Below, one piece after another: positions 25,836 through 35,436 of a DNA stretch of 64,000 nucleotides. Origin of the DNA: VYFG01 sp965203365. GTDB taxonomy: Bacteria; Pseudomonadota; Gammaproteobacteria; Arenicellales; Poriferihabitantaceae. The position numbers and the translations under genes were made by a program. The notes under the pieces were generated by a model. The model saw only the letters and a program-made list of their open reading frames with translations. It searched no databases and had not been told where the DNA came from. The stretch lies in the NCBI GenBank assembly GCA_965203365.1, contig OZ241878.1, positions 1,116,001-1,180,000 on the forward strand, read 5' to 3'. Position 1 is the stretch's first letter, and each line of letters starts with the position of its first letter.

Positions 25836-27662
25836 TCAGGATTTGACCTCGCTTTCCACTGTCACCGTTACGATGTCCGTATCATAGTACTGCTGATGGT
25901 GGACCGAAGAAGCTACATGTCGCAGGAGTCGAAGAGAAATCTCCCGTTCAGGATTCGATTTCTCCATCCGATCACTGATCAATGCGATCCGATCTTGCAG
26001 ATTCTCCTCGCCGGGCGCAACCACAAACTCCAGAACCGCAGTCTCCACGTCACGATATGCGGTCAGCGACAGATTCCGGGGAGGCTGGTTGGTTTTTGCG
26101 GTCAGTGGTTGCGTAGCAGTGGAGGGCTTCAGACCCAACACGGACCGACGGTTTTCATCAGTCTGCTCGGCATGCTCGTTTCCCGCTGGTGACATTAAAC
26201 TGAGCAATGTTTCCTCGGCCGCCGCATCCAGACGACTGGACATATCATTACCCCAACCCTGTCTGGATACGAATTCGATGAGAAATTTCCGGATTTTGGG
26301 CAGTTCAGAGATCTCAAATGGAACTTGGAGTCGATGACGACGCGGGGCGGCACTCTCCATCAACAAGGTCAGGATGATCGCCGCCAAGCCGCCAGCGGTC
26401 ATGCCATTTTCCAGAAGGCTGCGCCAAAACCCCGAAAGCAGATCCGAGAAAATCAAACTATGCTGAAATCCTACCCCCACCCAGAAGGCAACACCGACAA
26501 CCAAGGCCTTTCGGTAATTGATTCCATCTTGAATCACGATCTTCATTCCAAGCACAAACAGCATGGAAAGCAGTGCCGTAATATAGGCAGCGACGATTGG
26601 TCCGGGAATCGCGAGCACAAGTGCAAGAAATTTTGGAAGGAAAGCGATGGACATGATCACTATGCCAAGCATGATTCCCACACGCCGGGCACTCACACCA
26701 GTCAGTTCGGTCACCGCCACACTCGACGAATAGGTCGTGTTCGGAACGGTCGCCGCCAACCCGGACAACAGGTTGCCCATTCCATCGGCCGCCACAGCCC
26801 CTTGTACGGCTCGAAAATCGACCGAGCGAGGGTGGCGCCAAGATACGCGCTGGATGGCAACTGAATCCCCAATTGTCTCAATCGCCCCGACCAAGGTAAC
26901 AAAGACGAAGCCTGGCAGAAGGGCCCAGAAAAGTGGTCCGAAACTGAGATCCAACCCAGGCCAACCTCCCTCTGGAAGCCCAAACCACGAAGCCTCAATG
27001 ACAGGCGCCATCTCATAGATACCGTAGAATCCGGCTACAATAGAGCCGATGACGATTCCGACTACCGGGGCCCACAAACGCAATACTCCCGAGGTGGTGA
27101 GTGTGATAGTGGCGATAACCAGCAAGGTGATGACCGCACATACCGGACCGGCCGAGCTGGCCGCATCTTCCGGCAAGTCTTCCAGAATCGGGAAAACAAA
27201 CGGCATCACGGTGACTGGAATCAACATGATCACCGTGCCGGCAACGGCCGGCGTCAGGATTCGGCGTAATAGAGACAGTCTGGCGGACAGGACGAACTGA
27301 AACAGTGCGGACACCACCACCAGTGTGGCCAGCAGTCCCGGGCCCCCTTTAGCCAGTGCCGCCACACTGATCGCAATGAAGGCCCCTGACGTACCCATCG
27401 CCAGAACATAGCCCGCCCCCAACCGTCCCATTCGGATTGCCTGGAGTACGGTCGTCAGGCCACTGATGGCGACGGCGGCAAATACCGCCCAGGATAAGTA
27501 ATCCTCCGTCCCACCCGCCGCTCGAACAATGATCGCCGGCGTAAGTACAATGCCGCCCAGAATGAGAATCGCCAATTGGACTCCCAGACCAAACGCCAGC
27601 ATTGGTGGTGGCTTTTCGTCAGCCTCGTACCGGATTCCCTGTCGCTGATCGGTGGTATTCAT
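25836..27662 (-). CDS. NCS2 xanthine/uracil permease fused to an RsbW-like GHKL tail
   Basis: This 608-residue protein has an N-terminal nucleobase:cation symporter-2 domain (residues about 20-460, up to fourteen helices), with the family blocks GFVFVTLVGAIETIGDSVAI and AADGMGNLLSGLAATVPNTT and the SSSVAVTELTGVSARRVG stretch. NCS2 proteins import purines, pyrimidines or ascorbate. The last 150 residues are soluble; FEISELPKIRKFLIEFVSRQ then RLDAAAEETLLSLM resembles the start of the serine-kinase/anti-sigma (RsbW) GHKL fold. The G1 and G2 ATP-binding loops of that fold are not evident, so the tail may be a non-catalytic sensor. The start is ATG at 27662. Confidence 0.82.
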   Translation of the reverse strand: MNTTDQRQGIRYEADEKPPPMLAFGLGVQLAILILGGIVLTPAIIVRAAGGTEDYLSWAVFAAVAISGLTTVLQAIRMGRLGAGYVLAMGTSGAFIAISVAALAKGGPGLLATLVVVSALFQFVLSARLSLLRRILTPAVAGTVIMLIPVTVMPFVFPILEDLPEDAASSAGPVCAVITLLVIATITLTTSGVLRLWAPVVGIVIGSIVAGFYGIYEMAPVIEASWFGLPEGGWPGLDLSFGPLFWALLPGFVFVTLVGAIETIGDSVAIQRVSWRHPRSVDFRAVQGAVAADGMGNLLSGLAATVPNTTYSSSVAVTELTGVSARRVGIMLGIVIMSIAFLPKFLALVLAIPGPIVAAYITALLSMLFVLGMKIVIQDGINYRKALVVGVAFWVGVGFQHSLIFSDLLSGFWRSLLENGMTAGGLAAIILTLLMESAAPRRHRLQVPFEISELPKIRKFLIEFVSRQGWGNDMSSRLDAAAEETLLSLMSPAGNEHAEQTDENRRSVLGLKPSTATQPLTAKTNQPPRNLSLTAYRDVETAVLEFVVAPGEENLQDRIALISDRMEKSNPEREISLRLLRHVASSVHHQQYYDTDIVTVTVESEVKS

Positions 27663-27875
27663 ATTCGTGTTTCAATCCGTCTCAAGTGGTGATAGGGTGC
27701 TTGCGTCTACCCCCCTGCTCCCTGAATTGATCAGACAAATCATGGCCTTCATCTTTCTCCATCCACTGTCTCCACATTCGAATCGCCACCCGATGAGAGA
27801 ACCTTTCATCCCCAAAGATGCCTGCCGGTCGGCCGAAGAATTCCTCACGGTTTCCAGCTTCCTGATGGGGTTGAA

Positions 27876-27951
27876 TGGTGGCCAGGGACAGAATCGAACT
27901 GCCGACACGGGGATTTTCAGTCCCCTGCTCTACCGACTGAGCTACCTGGCC
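27876..27951 (-). tRNA. tRNA-Phe (GAA)
   Basis: Read on the minus strand the 76-base gene starts GGCCAGGTAGCTCAGTCGGT. It has an anticodon stem GGGGA/TCCCC around CTGAAAA with anticodon GAA, a T arm GTTCGATTC, and an acceptor stem GGCCAGG/CCTGGCC with discriminator A. CCA is encoded at 27878-27876. Confidence 0.97.
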
Positions 27952-28208
27952 AAGTAAAGAGGTGAATGCGATGCACAATTAGAAAACAGCCATCGCAATT
28001 AGTCAACGCCCAATTGCCCATGTAGCGTACCATATCATTAGGTCGCGATCATTGGATTGCACCCGCAGAAATAGAATCAACTCCAGCATAACACATCCCA
28101 TCGACAGCCGGGATCACAGGTGTGATAGACCCTTCCCCGATATCGGAGAAGTTCGAACATCGGTTCAGTATGCACTCTTTGTGGATAAGGCCTTCTCGGA
28201 ATCCATGG

Positions 28209-29108
28209 TCAGAGGGTGCGCCCTTCGGAGATCACGAAGTCCAGAAATACCTTGGCAGTGGGTGTCAACTGTTTGCCACGTCGGTGACAAACATACCACT
28301 GTCGAACCACGGGAAAATGCTGGACATTCAGTGACACCAGCCGATTCGCCTCCAGTTCCAATTGCACCGTATGGGCAGATACCAGGGCCAGACCCAATCC
28401 CGCTTCCACATTTTGCTTGACGCTCTCATTACTGGAAAGTTGGATGCTGTGGGTTGGCTTTACGCCGTGCTTTTCGAGGATCCGCATCATGGCCGAGCGC
28501 GTACCGGAACCCGGCTCACGCAAAACAAATGTCTCCTGATTCAACTTCTTGATGCTGATTTCTCTTTCGTTTGCCATCGGATGCTGTGGGTTGGCAATCA
28601 GAATCAGGGGATTTTCTCTAAATGCCGTGACCTCCACATCCAGGTTTTCTGGAGGCTGGTCCATCAACACCATGTCCGGTTTATTGGCTTCGAGCCGACG
28701 AATGAGTTCCTCCCGATTGATGATATCCAAGCTAATCTGCACCTTGTTGTACTTATCGCAAAATCGCTGCAACAATCGAGTGGCAAAATAGTTCACTGTC
28801 GACGCAATGCAGATCCGAAGATGACCGCCATCCACTCCCTTGAGGCTGTTGATATCCCGTCCGATATCTGCCAAGTGTCTCATCATGATGCAACTGTGAC
28901 GCATCATGGTATTTCCGGCTTCAGTGAGATATACCTTCTTGCCGACCTGCTCAAACAAAGGCAACTCGATCATGGCTTCGAGTTGCTTGACCTGCATGGA
29001 GACCGCTGGCTGTGTCAGATGCAGTTCCTCCGCCGCCCTGGTGAAGCTGAGATGACGTGCCACTGCCTCGAATACCTGCAGTTGGCGCATGGTGATGTGC
29101 AATGGCAT
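28209..29108 (-). CDS. LysR-family transcriptional regulator, CbbR-like
   Basis: This 299-residue protein has an N-terminal winged HTH (MRQLQVFEAVARHLSFTRAA, then ELHLTQPAVSMQVKQLE) that is characteristic of the CbbR subgroup. A C-terminal periplasmic-binding-like effector domain follows. CbbR regulators control RuBisCO and Calvin-cycle operons in response to metabolites. No cbb gene lies beside it within this window, which is unusual. The divergent side holds only noncoding DNA. It suggests that the organism fixes CO2, but it could regulate another process. Confidence 0.85.
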   Translation of the reverse strand: MPLHITMRQLQVFEAVARHLSFTRAAEELHLTQPAVSMQVKQLEAMIELPLFEQVGKKVYLTEAGNTMMRHSCIMMRHLADIGRDINSLKGVDGGHLRICIASTVNYFATRLLQRFCDKYNKVQISLDIINREELIRRLEANKPDMVLMDQPPENLDVEVTAFRENPLILIANPQHPMANEREISIKKLNQETFVLREPGSGTRSAMMRILEKHGVKPTHSIQLSSNESVKQNVEAGLGLALVSAHTVQLELEANRLVSLNVQHFPVVRQWYVCHRRGKQLTPTAKVFLDFVISEGRTL

Positions 29109-29583
29109 ACAAAATCAGCAAAATTTATCGAATTGATTCGCAATAACCCTACTGACTGCCAAGAAGGCGATAGGTGGCGGCCCCCATGGTAACGTGATCG
29201 CACAATAAATGATCATTCTTCTGGCGGCATCAGTCGTGCTTGGCCGCCACTTCCATGACACAAAACGCCAAGCCTGCACTTCAATGAGATACTCTGATCC
29301 ACTGTCTGAATTGCCATCCTTGAAGCGGCCTACACCACCTAACCGAAATATATGTCAGATCATTGCCCACAGTGCCACGAAATCTGTTCATCTTCCATTC
29401 TATCAGTTTTGCCTGAAAGTGGCAGCTGACCATTTGCAGATACAAAGACAATGTATTTCAACCCAGAGTTTGCCCCGGACCTATATTTCATTCCATATCC
29501 TGATTGGTAAAGGGCAAACGCTACATTGGCCATGCATTTTGTGACGTGTACACGGTTCTGGACCGACCCTTTGGGGTAAGATA
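29109..29583. other. Intergenic region upstream of the LysR gene and the AAA gene
   Basis: About 475 bases hold no convincing frame on either strand. They should contain the divergent control regions of the two flanking genes. I could not identify a palindromic LysR box with confidence. Confidence 0.5.
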
Positions 29584-30867
29584 GTGGGTATGAATCCAAG
29601 ACCCTTTCCCAAGCCTCCACCGGCCGATCCCCTGCCCATCGACATCTGGCTGGACCAGACGGACCGGGCCGAAGTCGGTCGGGAGCCCTTCTTCCGGGGT
29701 CGCCATGCCGAATTCGAAGTCTTTCGCAAGGCGGCTGTCAGCCTCCGTGAGGGTCGAGTCGGGGGTGGGACGATGGTGTTCCAAGGGGCTCCGGGCGCGG
29801 GCAAGTCGGCCCTGATGGCCGAGTGCCGGGAGGCAGTGAGACGCCATTCGACGCCGGCGGATCCTTGGGTGGCGGTGGACCTGCACCCCGGCTCCCTACG
29901 CTTTCCCGACCGGGTGGTCCGGGCGCTGGTGCAAGCCGCCCAAGCGGAGAGCGAGCGCTTGCGTGAGCGGGCCTCCGGGACCGTGGCTAGGGTGTTGGGC
30001 GATTGGCGGGACCAGGGTCGGCAACTCCTGCGCGAGATTCCGGACCGGGATGTGTCGGTCGGGGGGCTCTCCTGGAGTCGGAGAGCATCGGAGCGATCGG
30101 CCGAAGGGCTGTTCGAGCATGCCCGGTCCTGGCTGTCGGGGTGTCATCTGGTGGCGTGTGTGGATGAGGCCCAGAACACGCCGGTGGATCGTCTGACCCG
30201 GGATGTGCTGGATTGCCTGCACCGGGACTCTCGGGGGATTCCACTGGTGGGAGCGTTTTTCGGCTTGAGTGATACGCAGGCGGTGCTCAGCCAGTGCGGT
30301 CTGTCGCGCTTCGCCGACGAACGGGTGGTGAATCTCGAACCGCTGCCGGCGGACGAGGCGGCCAGTGCGATTCGGCGTGTTTTCGAGGCCTATGGCTTCA
30401 CTGGGACGCCAGCGGATCAGGATAGGTGGGTTACCCGGCTGGCGGAGTTGTCCCAGGGGTGGCCACAGCATATCAACCGGGTGGCGGTGGCGGCGGTACG
30501 GGTGCTGCGAGATCAGGGGGGACCGATGAACGCCCCGCTGCTGGAGGAGGCGTTGGCGCGGGGGCGGGAACGCAAGGAGGCGTATTATGCTGGCCGACTG
30601 GCGGCGGGTGCCAGCCGGGCTTGGGTGTACAAGGGATTGGCCGAGGCGGCGGCAGAACGGGGGGGTCGGTTGTCGATCGACGACATTGAGTCCCTGACGG
30701 AAAGGGGCCGTGGCAAGACTGGTGAATCGCTCGACCGGTTTCTGACCCAGGCCCTGCATGCGGGCTTGCTGGCGCCGGTGCGGGACTGGCCGGATCATTA
30801 CCGCATTCCGATTCCGTCTTTTGGGGACTATCTGCGGGCCTTGCCGGTGGAACCGCCGGCGAACTGA
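29584..30867 (+). CDS. Orphan AAA-type ATPase
   Basis: This 427-residue cytoplasmic protein has a P-loop NTPase core: Walker A FQGAPGAGKSAL near residue 70, Walker B LVACVDEAQN near residue 193, a sensor-like region IPLVGAFFGLSDTQAVL and a lid segment with LSQGWPQHINRVAVAAVRVL. The C-terminal part has a winged-helix look. This resembles the Orc/STAND-like AAA ATPases of mobile elements. GTG at 29584 or ATG at 29590 are possible starts. It is much richer in GC than its neighbours, has no partner gene on its strand, and is flanked by long noncoding gaps, all suggesting acquisition. Substrate and role are unknown. Confidence 0.72.
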   Translation: MGMNPRPFPKPPPADPLPIDIWLDQTDRAEVGREPFFRGRHAEFEVFRKAAVSLREGRVGGGTMVFQGAPGAGKSALMAECREAVRRHSTPADPWVAVDLHPGSLRFPDRVVRALVQAAQAESERLRERASGTVARVLGDWRDQGRQLLREIPDRDVSVGGLSWSRRASERSAEGLFEHARSWLSGCHLVACVDEAQNTPVDRLTRDVLDCLHRDSRGIPLVGAFFGLSDTQAVLSQCGLSRFADERVVNLEPLPADEAASAIRRVFEAYGFTGTPADQDRWVTRLAELSQGWPQHINRVAVAAVRVLRDQGGPMNAPLLEEALARGRERKEAYYAGRLAAGASRAWVYKGLAEAAAERGGRLSIDDIESLTERGRGKTGESLDRFLTQALHAGLLAPVRDWPDHYRIPIPSFGDYLRALPVEPPAN

Positions 30868-31434
30868 ACCGGATCATCTCGCTATGATCCTGCTAATGCC
30901 CTGCCCCCATGGACAGCAATCTTACTGTTGCGACTAACAATCGGATAAGTCCCTTCCCTATTTCCGGCACCCCCAGTAACGGCAACATCCACTGAAAGGA
31001 TCAAAATCCATCATGAAATTCACGATGGTTGTGGTCGGGGGGGATGATCAATCAATCCATCATTCGAGACTGGAGACAGAAAGTCGCTGGCTTTGGAGAT
31101 ATGCATGAGCACGCATCAGGCAAAATGCGAAACCGCATTTGAGTGGTTGCAGGTCGACATAACCAAACGGGAGAACCGGACCGACCGTGCTGGATGCTTT
31201 TGGTGCGGTTGACATCCTGACATATGCTGACAGATAAATCAGGGCAAAGCTTGACCTTTGTGTCTTTGGTCGTATGACTGTTGGTGACTGCAACAGCGCA
31301 CCCACCAACGAAAAGAACCAAAGATGTCAGCGTTGACATCTCGGACGACATCGACAACCGACTGGATTAAAGGCCAATTAACGGCTGGCATCGAAATACT
31401 CACTGGGGAGGCAGGGTTGCGACAATATGGAGGT
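30868..31434. other. Intergenic region, possibly decayed
   Basis: Short minus-strand frames (31052-31357 and 31060-31308) overlap each other. The longer one contains a hydrophobic LVLFVGGCAVAV stretch that could mimic a lipoprotein leader, but no ribosome binding site or family is seen. Nothing else is supported here. Confidence 0.4.
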
Positions 31435-31986
31435 TTAGCGCATCAAATCAGCCAAATATCGGTGCCAGTCAAAAAAAGGACCCGGATCGGTTTTACGATC
31501 AGGCGCTATATCGCTATGCCCAGTGATTCGATCCGGGGTGATCGCCGGAAAGGCTGTCTGCAGATCTCGGGTTAAATCAATCAGGGTGGAATACTGAGCC
31601 TCTTCAAACGGTTGGGTATCGCTTCCTTCCAATTCGACTCCGACAGAAAAGTCATTCACTGCCTCACGACCCTGAAAACGCGACACCCCCGCATGCCAGG
31701 CCCGTTCATCGACTGAAACAAACTGGGTCAGTTCCCCTTGTCGATCAATGAAAAAATGCGCTGACACCCGCAAATCGCCAATGTTCGCAAAGGATGAATG
31801 GGCTTTGGGATCCAGACAATTGGTGAACAGCCGGGCCACATGCCCACCACCGAAACGATTCGGTGGCAAACTGATACAGTGAATGATCAGTGTGTCGACC
31901 ACCGTCCCCTTCGGTCGGCCATCATGATTCGGCGACCGGATCCGGTTGGCTGAGACCAGCCAGCCGGTTCTTTTATCGATCTCCAT
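31435..31986 (-). CDS. ampD: 1,6-anhydro-N-acetylmuramyl-L-alanine amidase AmpD
   Basis: This 183-residue cytoplasmic zinc amidase recycles anhydromuropeptides released during cell-wall turnover. The amidase-2 landmarks are VDTLIIHCISLPP with the first zinc His, the SAHFFIDRQGELTQFV block, RAWHAGVSRFQGRE, NDFSVGVELEG and the C-terminal ITGHSDIAPDRKTDPGP carrying the last zinc ligands. The start is set at Met12 of the open frame (31986), matching family length; it overlaps the CYTH gene by 14 bases. Confidence 0.95.
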   Translation of the reverse strand: MEIDKRTGWLVSANRIRSPNHDGRPKGTVVDTLIIHCISLPPNRFGGGHVARLFTNCLDPKAHSSFANIGDLRVSAHFFIDRQGELTQFVSVDERAWHAGVSRFQGREAVNDFSVGVELEGSDTQPFEEAQYSTLIDLTRDLQTAFPAITPDRITGHSDIAPDRKTDPGPFFDWHRYLADLMR

Positions 31987-32608
31987 ACCGCTTTCCCCAC
32001 AACTGCAATCCCACTTCATGTTTACTGAGAGTAGACCGCATCAGGAAGAATTGTTGTTCCAGTTGTCTGCCCAAGTCCAAGACATCCTCCACCGCTCCCC
32101 GAACCAATTCGAGTTCCACTTCGCAAAAGGAAACAGACTGATCACCGCCTCGAATGGTCCCTTCATCCAGCATCAGTGCCACCTCACTGTTCTCCAATGA
32201 CAGTTGCGCGGTTCGACGCAGCATGTCGACTTCAACTCTTGGGACAAGTTTGCTGCCCATGGGAATCAAGGCTGTCAAGCGATTTTTGAATGGCGCATCC
32301 GAGAATTCAGAGACAGTCCTCGGCCAATCGAATATATCGGCCTCGTACTCCTCTCGGATAGACAAACCCTCGACAATGCGACCAGGCATCTTGAGGGCGG
32401 CCCGAAACCGGTCACCTTCCCGTCTTGCCCGCAAGGAACACTTTTGACGTTCCAATGCCCAATCCGGCGTGTCGTAGTAGAACCCCTGAAACCGTTCCGC
32501 GACCGGGTCTGGATCCCCGGTAATCAGGGTTTTGATCAACGAGGAGGCCAGTACTGCATCCAGCACCGAGCGATTTTCGACGGTAAATTTGAGCTCCTGC
32601 TCCAACAA
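31973..32608 (-). CDS. CYTH-domain inorganic triphosphatase (YgiF-like, CYTH only)
   Basis: This 211-residue protein has the N-terminal ExExK signature (EQELKF, residues 3-8) and the alternating charged strands of the CYTH tunnel fold: SLRARREGDRFRAALK, LSIREEYEAD, PRVEVDMLRRTAQL and VSFCEVELELVRG. Such enzymes hydrolyse inorganic tripolyphosphate or related triphosphates with metal. It lacks the C-terminal CHAD domain of E. coli YgiF. It lies 15 bases from the CorC-type gene upstream and overlaps ampD. Confidence 0.85.
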   Translation of the reverse strand: MLEQELKFTVENRSVLDAVLASSLIKTLITGDPDPVAERFQGFYYDTPDWALERQKCSLRARREGDRFRAALKMPGRIVEGLSIREEYEADIFDWPRTVSEFSDAPFKNRLTALIPMGSKLVPRVEVDMLRRTAQLSLENSEVALMLDEGTIRGGDQSVSFCEVELELVRGAVEDVLDLGRQLEQQFFLMRSTLSKHEVGLQLWGKRYGDR

Positions 32609-32623
32609 CGAACCGGTTCTCGT

Positions 32624-33886
32624 TTAGGCAACTGGTTCGACACGCAACTTCTGCACCGCCCGGTCCGTGGTGGCTTCCACCACAAATCGGTATCCCTGTT
32701 CCACGATATCCTCGCCCTGCGCCGGAATTCTTCCCAGTTGAGCCATGATCAGACCACCGATGGTATGGCTGCTTTTGGTGTTCAGGTTCGTTTCCAGAAT
32801 ATCATTGACATCGGATACCGACATCCGTGAATCCAGCAGATAGACCCCCTCGTCCAGTTTCTCGAAAATATGCCGACGACGGGGCATATATTCCTCAAAA
32901 TCATATCCGACATCGATATCTCCCACGACCTCCTCCACAATGTCCTCCATGGTAATGATCCCGATGGCGGACCCAAACTCATCCACCACCACCGCCATAT
33001 GATCATTCCGCTTTCTGAGGATCGGCAACAACTGATCGATGGTCTGGAACGGTAGCACATAGTAGGCGGGCTGAATCAACTCCGACAGCGCCTTGTTCGG
33101 CAAGGACTTGTCCATCAGATCCCATGTGGTCAACGTCACGATGCCGATGATGTTACTGATGTTGGTGTCGTATACCGGCAGCCGGTTGAATCCATATCGG
33201 CGAACTGAAGCGACCGCACGAAGGATCTTTCGGTTCCTTTCAATGGCGGTGACTTCACTAATCGGAATCATGGCCTCTCCTACGGTAGTTTCACCAAACC
33301 GGATGACCCGCTTGATTCGACTACGATCGAACGCATTCAACTCCGATGTCATCTCGGTCATCTCGACCACCGACCGAATCTGTTCACGAGTCATGAACAC
33401 ATTCTGCTCCACCTTGCCACCTCCAAACATTCTCGCGAACAAACGAGCAATGCGGGAAAAAACGAAGATCACAGGATAAAACAAAATGGAAAACAGTCTG
33501 AGCGGATAGATCGCCAGCGGTGCGACCTGATCGGATTTCTGCTGATAGATGCTCTTGGGCACAATCTCACCCAGAATCAACAGCACCGGCGTACCGATGG
33601 CGAAAGCCCAGAACTCGCCCCCCTCTCCCAGCAGTTGAATGAACAGGATGGTTCCCAATGTGGTCAGGGCAACGGTGGCTATATTGGTCCCCACCAGCGT
33701 GGTTCCCAGCATGATTTCCGGCGTCTTGTAAAGTTGCAGCACTTTCCGGGCACCCTTGTCCCCCTGATTGGCGCGGGCATTCAGCTTCACCTTGTCACAA
33801 TTGACCAGCGCAATTTCCGAACCCGAGAAAAAGCCCTTCAGGAGCAACAGAAAGACAATCAGCAGGACGATGAGAACGGTCGTCAT
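32624..33886 (-). CDS. CNNM/CorC-family protein (DUF21, CBS pair, CorC_HlyC), downstream copy
   Basis: This 420-residue membrane protein has an N-terminal DUF21 domain with about four helices, including FFSGSEIALVNCDKVKL and the ILGEIVPKSIYQQKSDQVAP block. A CBS-domain pair (VGEAMIPISEVTAIERN to VVVDEFGSAIGIITMEDIVE) and a C-terminal CorC_HlyC/transporter-associated domain follow. Members are implicated in magnesium or cobalt efflux, with CBS domains sensing ATP-Mg. Its start overlaps the stop of a paralogous gene by four bases, so the two are translationally coupled. Confidence 0.92.
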   Translation of the reverse strand: MTTVLIVLLIVFLLLLKGFFSGSEIALVNCDKVKLNARANQGDKGARKVLQLYKTPEIMLGTTLVGTNIATVALTTLGTILFIQLLGEGGEFWAFAIGTPVLLILGEIVPKSIYQQKSDQVAPLAIYPLRLFSILFYPVIFVFSRIARLFARMFGGGKVEQNVFMTREQIRSVVEMTEMTSELNAFDRSRIKRVIRFGETTVGEAMIPISEVTAIERNRKILRAVASVRRYGFNRLPVYDTNISNIIGIVTLTTWDLMDKSLPNKALSELIQPAYYVLPFQTIDQLLPILRKRNDHMAVVVDEFGSAIGIITMEDIVEEVVGDIDVGYDFEEYMPRRRHIFEKLDEGVYLLDSRMSVSDVNDILETNLNTKSSHTIGGLIMAQLGRIPAQGEDIVEQGYRFVVEATTDRAVQKLRVEPVA

Positions 33887-35436
33887 GGCTCTGTTCCTGT
33901 ACGTTGGATACGTTGAGATCCCGATTCCACGGGATCGTCTTCGAATTGGTCCACTTCGTCCTCGCTGATGATCTCCAATTCCTCATCAATCCCTTCTTCC
34001 ACTTCCTCGGCATCTGGACGGTTCAGTGTCTGGTCCTTGAGGTCCTCTTGCTCGGTCACATGAACGTCGCTTTTATCGGTCACGTCACTGAGATCCACAC
34101 CCTGGGCAACCCTCACCTTCACGATCCGGTGTTCATCCATCTCGAGCACCTCCATCTGGATATCATCGAATGCCACGCGATCCCCCTTTTTCGGCAAACG
34201 ATCCAAATGCCGAAACGCCACCCCACCGATCGTCGTCATCCTGGGGTCCCAGATGCCGAAATTGGTCAAATCATCGAAATCCGTCAACCGCATTTCCCCG
34301 GGTACGTCATACATATTGATATCCTTTTCCGTATACAACTTCGCCGTGGCGGGTGTCCCACCACTGATGTCACCAAAAATGTAACTCAGCACTCCGCGCA
34401 TGGTAATGAAACCATCCACTCCACCGAACTCGTTCAGACAGGCGGCGGCACGAACTTTATGCTGCTGAAAAAAGTCGAACATTTCGTCGACTTTCTTGGT
34501 CAACGGCACGACCACGGGAGGATGCATCACCTCCTCAATCAAGATCTGATCGAGATTCTGGTCGTCCAGGACCAGACGAAGGATATCTTCGGCATGCAGG
34601 AATCCCACCAGGTTGTCTCGATGTGTCTTGAATACCGGAACCCGGGGATGGCGATAGGCAATGAATTTTTCCACCACCTCCCCAAAGGGCATGTCGTGGT
34701 TGATGAAGGCCATCTGGGTGCGCGGGGTCATCACCTCGACGATTTCTGTCTCTCCGGCATCCAGCAGGTTATAGATCAAGGCTCGTTCGGTGGCATCCAG
34801 CACGCCTTCCTTGGAAACCTGCTCCACCAAGTTGAGAAACTCGTCCACTTGCAGAATGTTGTCCGCCGTCTTGGCCTCTCCGACGATCCAGATGGTGATC
34901 CGTTCGGCAACCCCCCGGACCAGCCAGATGACCGGGGCGATCAACTGTACCCACAACTTCAATGGCACCGCCACGATGCGGGCACTGTACCGCACCGGGT
35001 TGGACACCGCGATGGCTTTGGGCGTCAATTCTCCAATCAACAGCAGCAGCGGCACCATCACGATCAGATTGATCCAGCCAGCATCTTCCCCACCATACAA
35101 CGAGACCAGGATGCCGGCCATGTTGATCGAGGCGGCAATGTTGACCAGTTCGTTCCCGGAAAGAATCGAGATGATCAGCCGACGGGGCTGATCCAGCAAG
35201 GCATGGATAGTTTCGGCGCGAGGATTTCTTTCTCGTCGAAGCTGTTGCAGGTCCAGTCTCGACAGGGAAAAGAGAGCGGTTTCAGAACTTGCGAAAAAGG
35301 CGGAGCCCGCAAGCAATAACGCCTGCAAGCAAAGTCGGACAATCATGTCCGGCTCTAACAGCAGGGCCGGGTCGAAAGTGAAGAAGTGGATCACAGACAC
35401 CCAGTACTGGCCAAGTTGTGACAGCAACTGTTGCAT
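33883..35436 (-). CDS. CNNM/CorC-family protein, upstream copy with an acidic tail
   Basis: This 517-residue protein is a paralogue of the downstream gene with the same order: DUF21 membrane domain (FFASSETALFSLSRLDLQQL, IGELTPKAIAVSN), a CBS pair (VEVMTPRTQMAFIN to CLNEFGGVDGFITMRGVLSY) and the CorC_HlyC domain. The extra length is a C-terminal tail of about 70 residues very rich in Asp and Glu, which may bind divalent metal. It is divergent from ppk1, and its ATG lies at 35436 in the shared upstream region. Confidence 0.9.
   Translation of the reverse strand: MQQLLSQLGQYWVSVIHFFTFDPALLLEPDMIVRLCLQALLLAGSAFFASSETALFSLSRLDLQQLRRERNPRAETIHALLDQPRRLIISILSGNELVNIAASINMAGILVSLYGGEDAGWINLIVMVPLLLLIGELTPKAIAVSNPVRYSARIVAVPLKLWVQLIAPVIWLVRGVAERITIWIVGEAKTADNILQVDEFLNLVEQVSKEGVLDATERALIYNLLDAGETEIVEVMTPRTQMAFINHDMPFGEVVEKFIAYRHPRVPVFKTHRDNLVGFLHAEDILRLVLDDQNLDQILIEEVMHPPVVVPLTKKVDEMFDFFQQHKVRAAACLNEFGGVDGFITMRGVLSYIFGDISGGTPATAKLYTEKDINMYDVPGEMRLTDFDDLTNFGIWDPRMTTIGGVAFRHLDRLPKKGDRVAFDDIQMEVLEMDEHRIVKVRVAQGVDLSDVTDKSDVHVTEQEDLKDQTLNRPDAEEVEEGIDEELEIISEDEVDQFEDDPVESGSQRIQRTGTEP

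Noticed and set aside
33904..35319. 471-codon plus-strand frame opposite the upstream CNNM gene
   Set aside because: The minus-strand product has the whole DUF21-CBS-CorC_HlyC order; the plus-strand translation is rich in His and Gln typical of an antisense frame and matches nothing.
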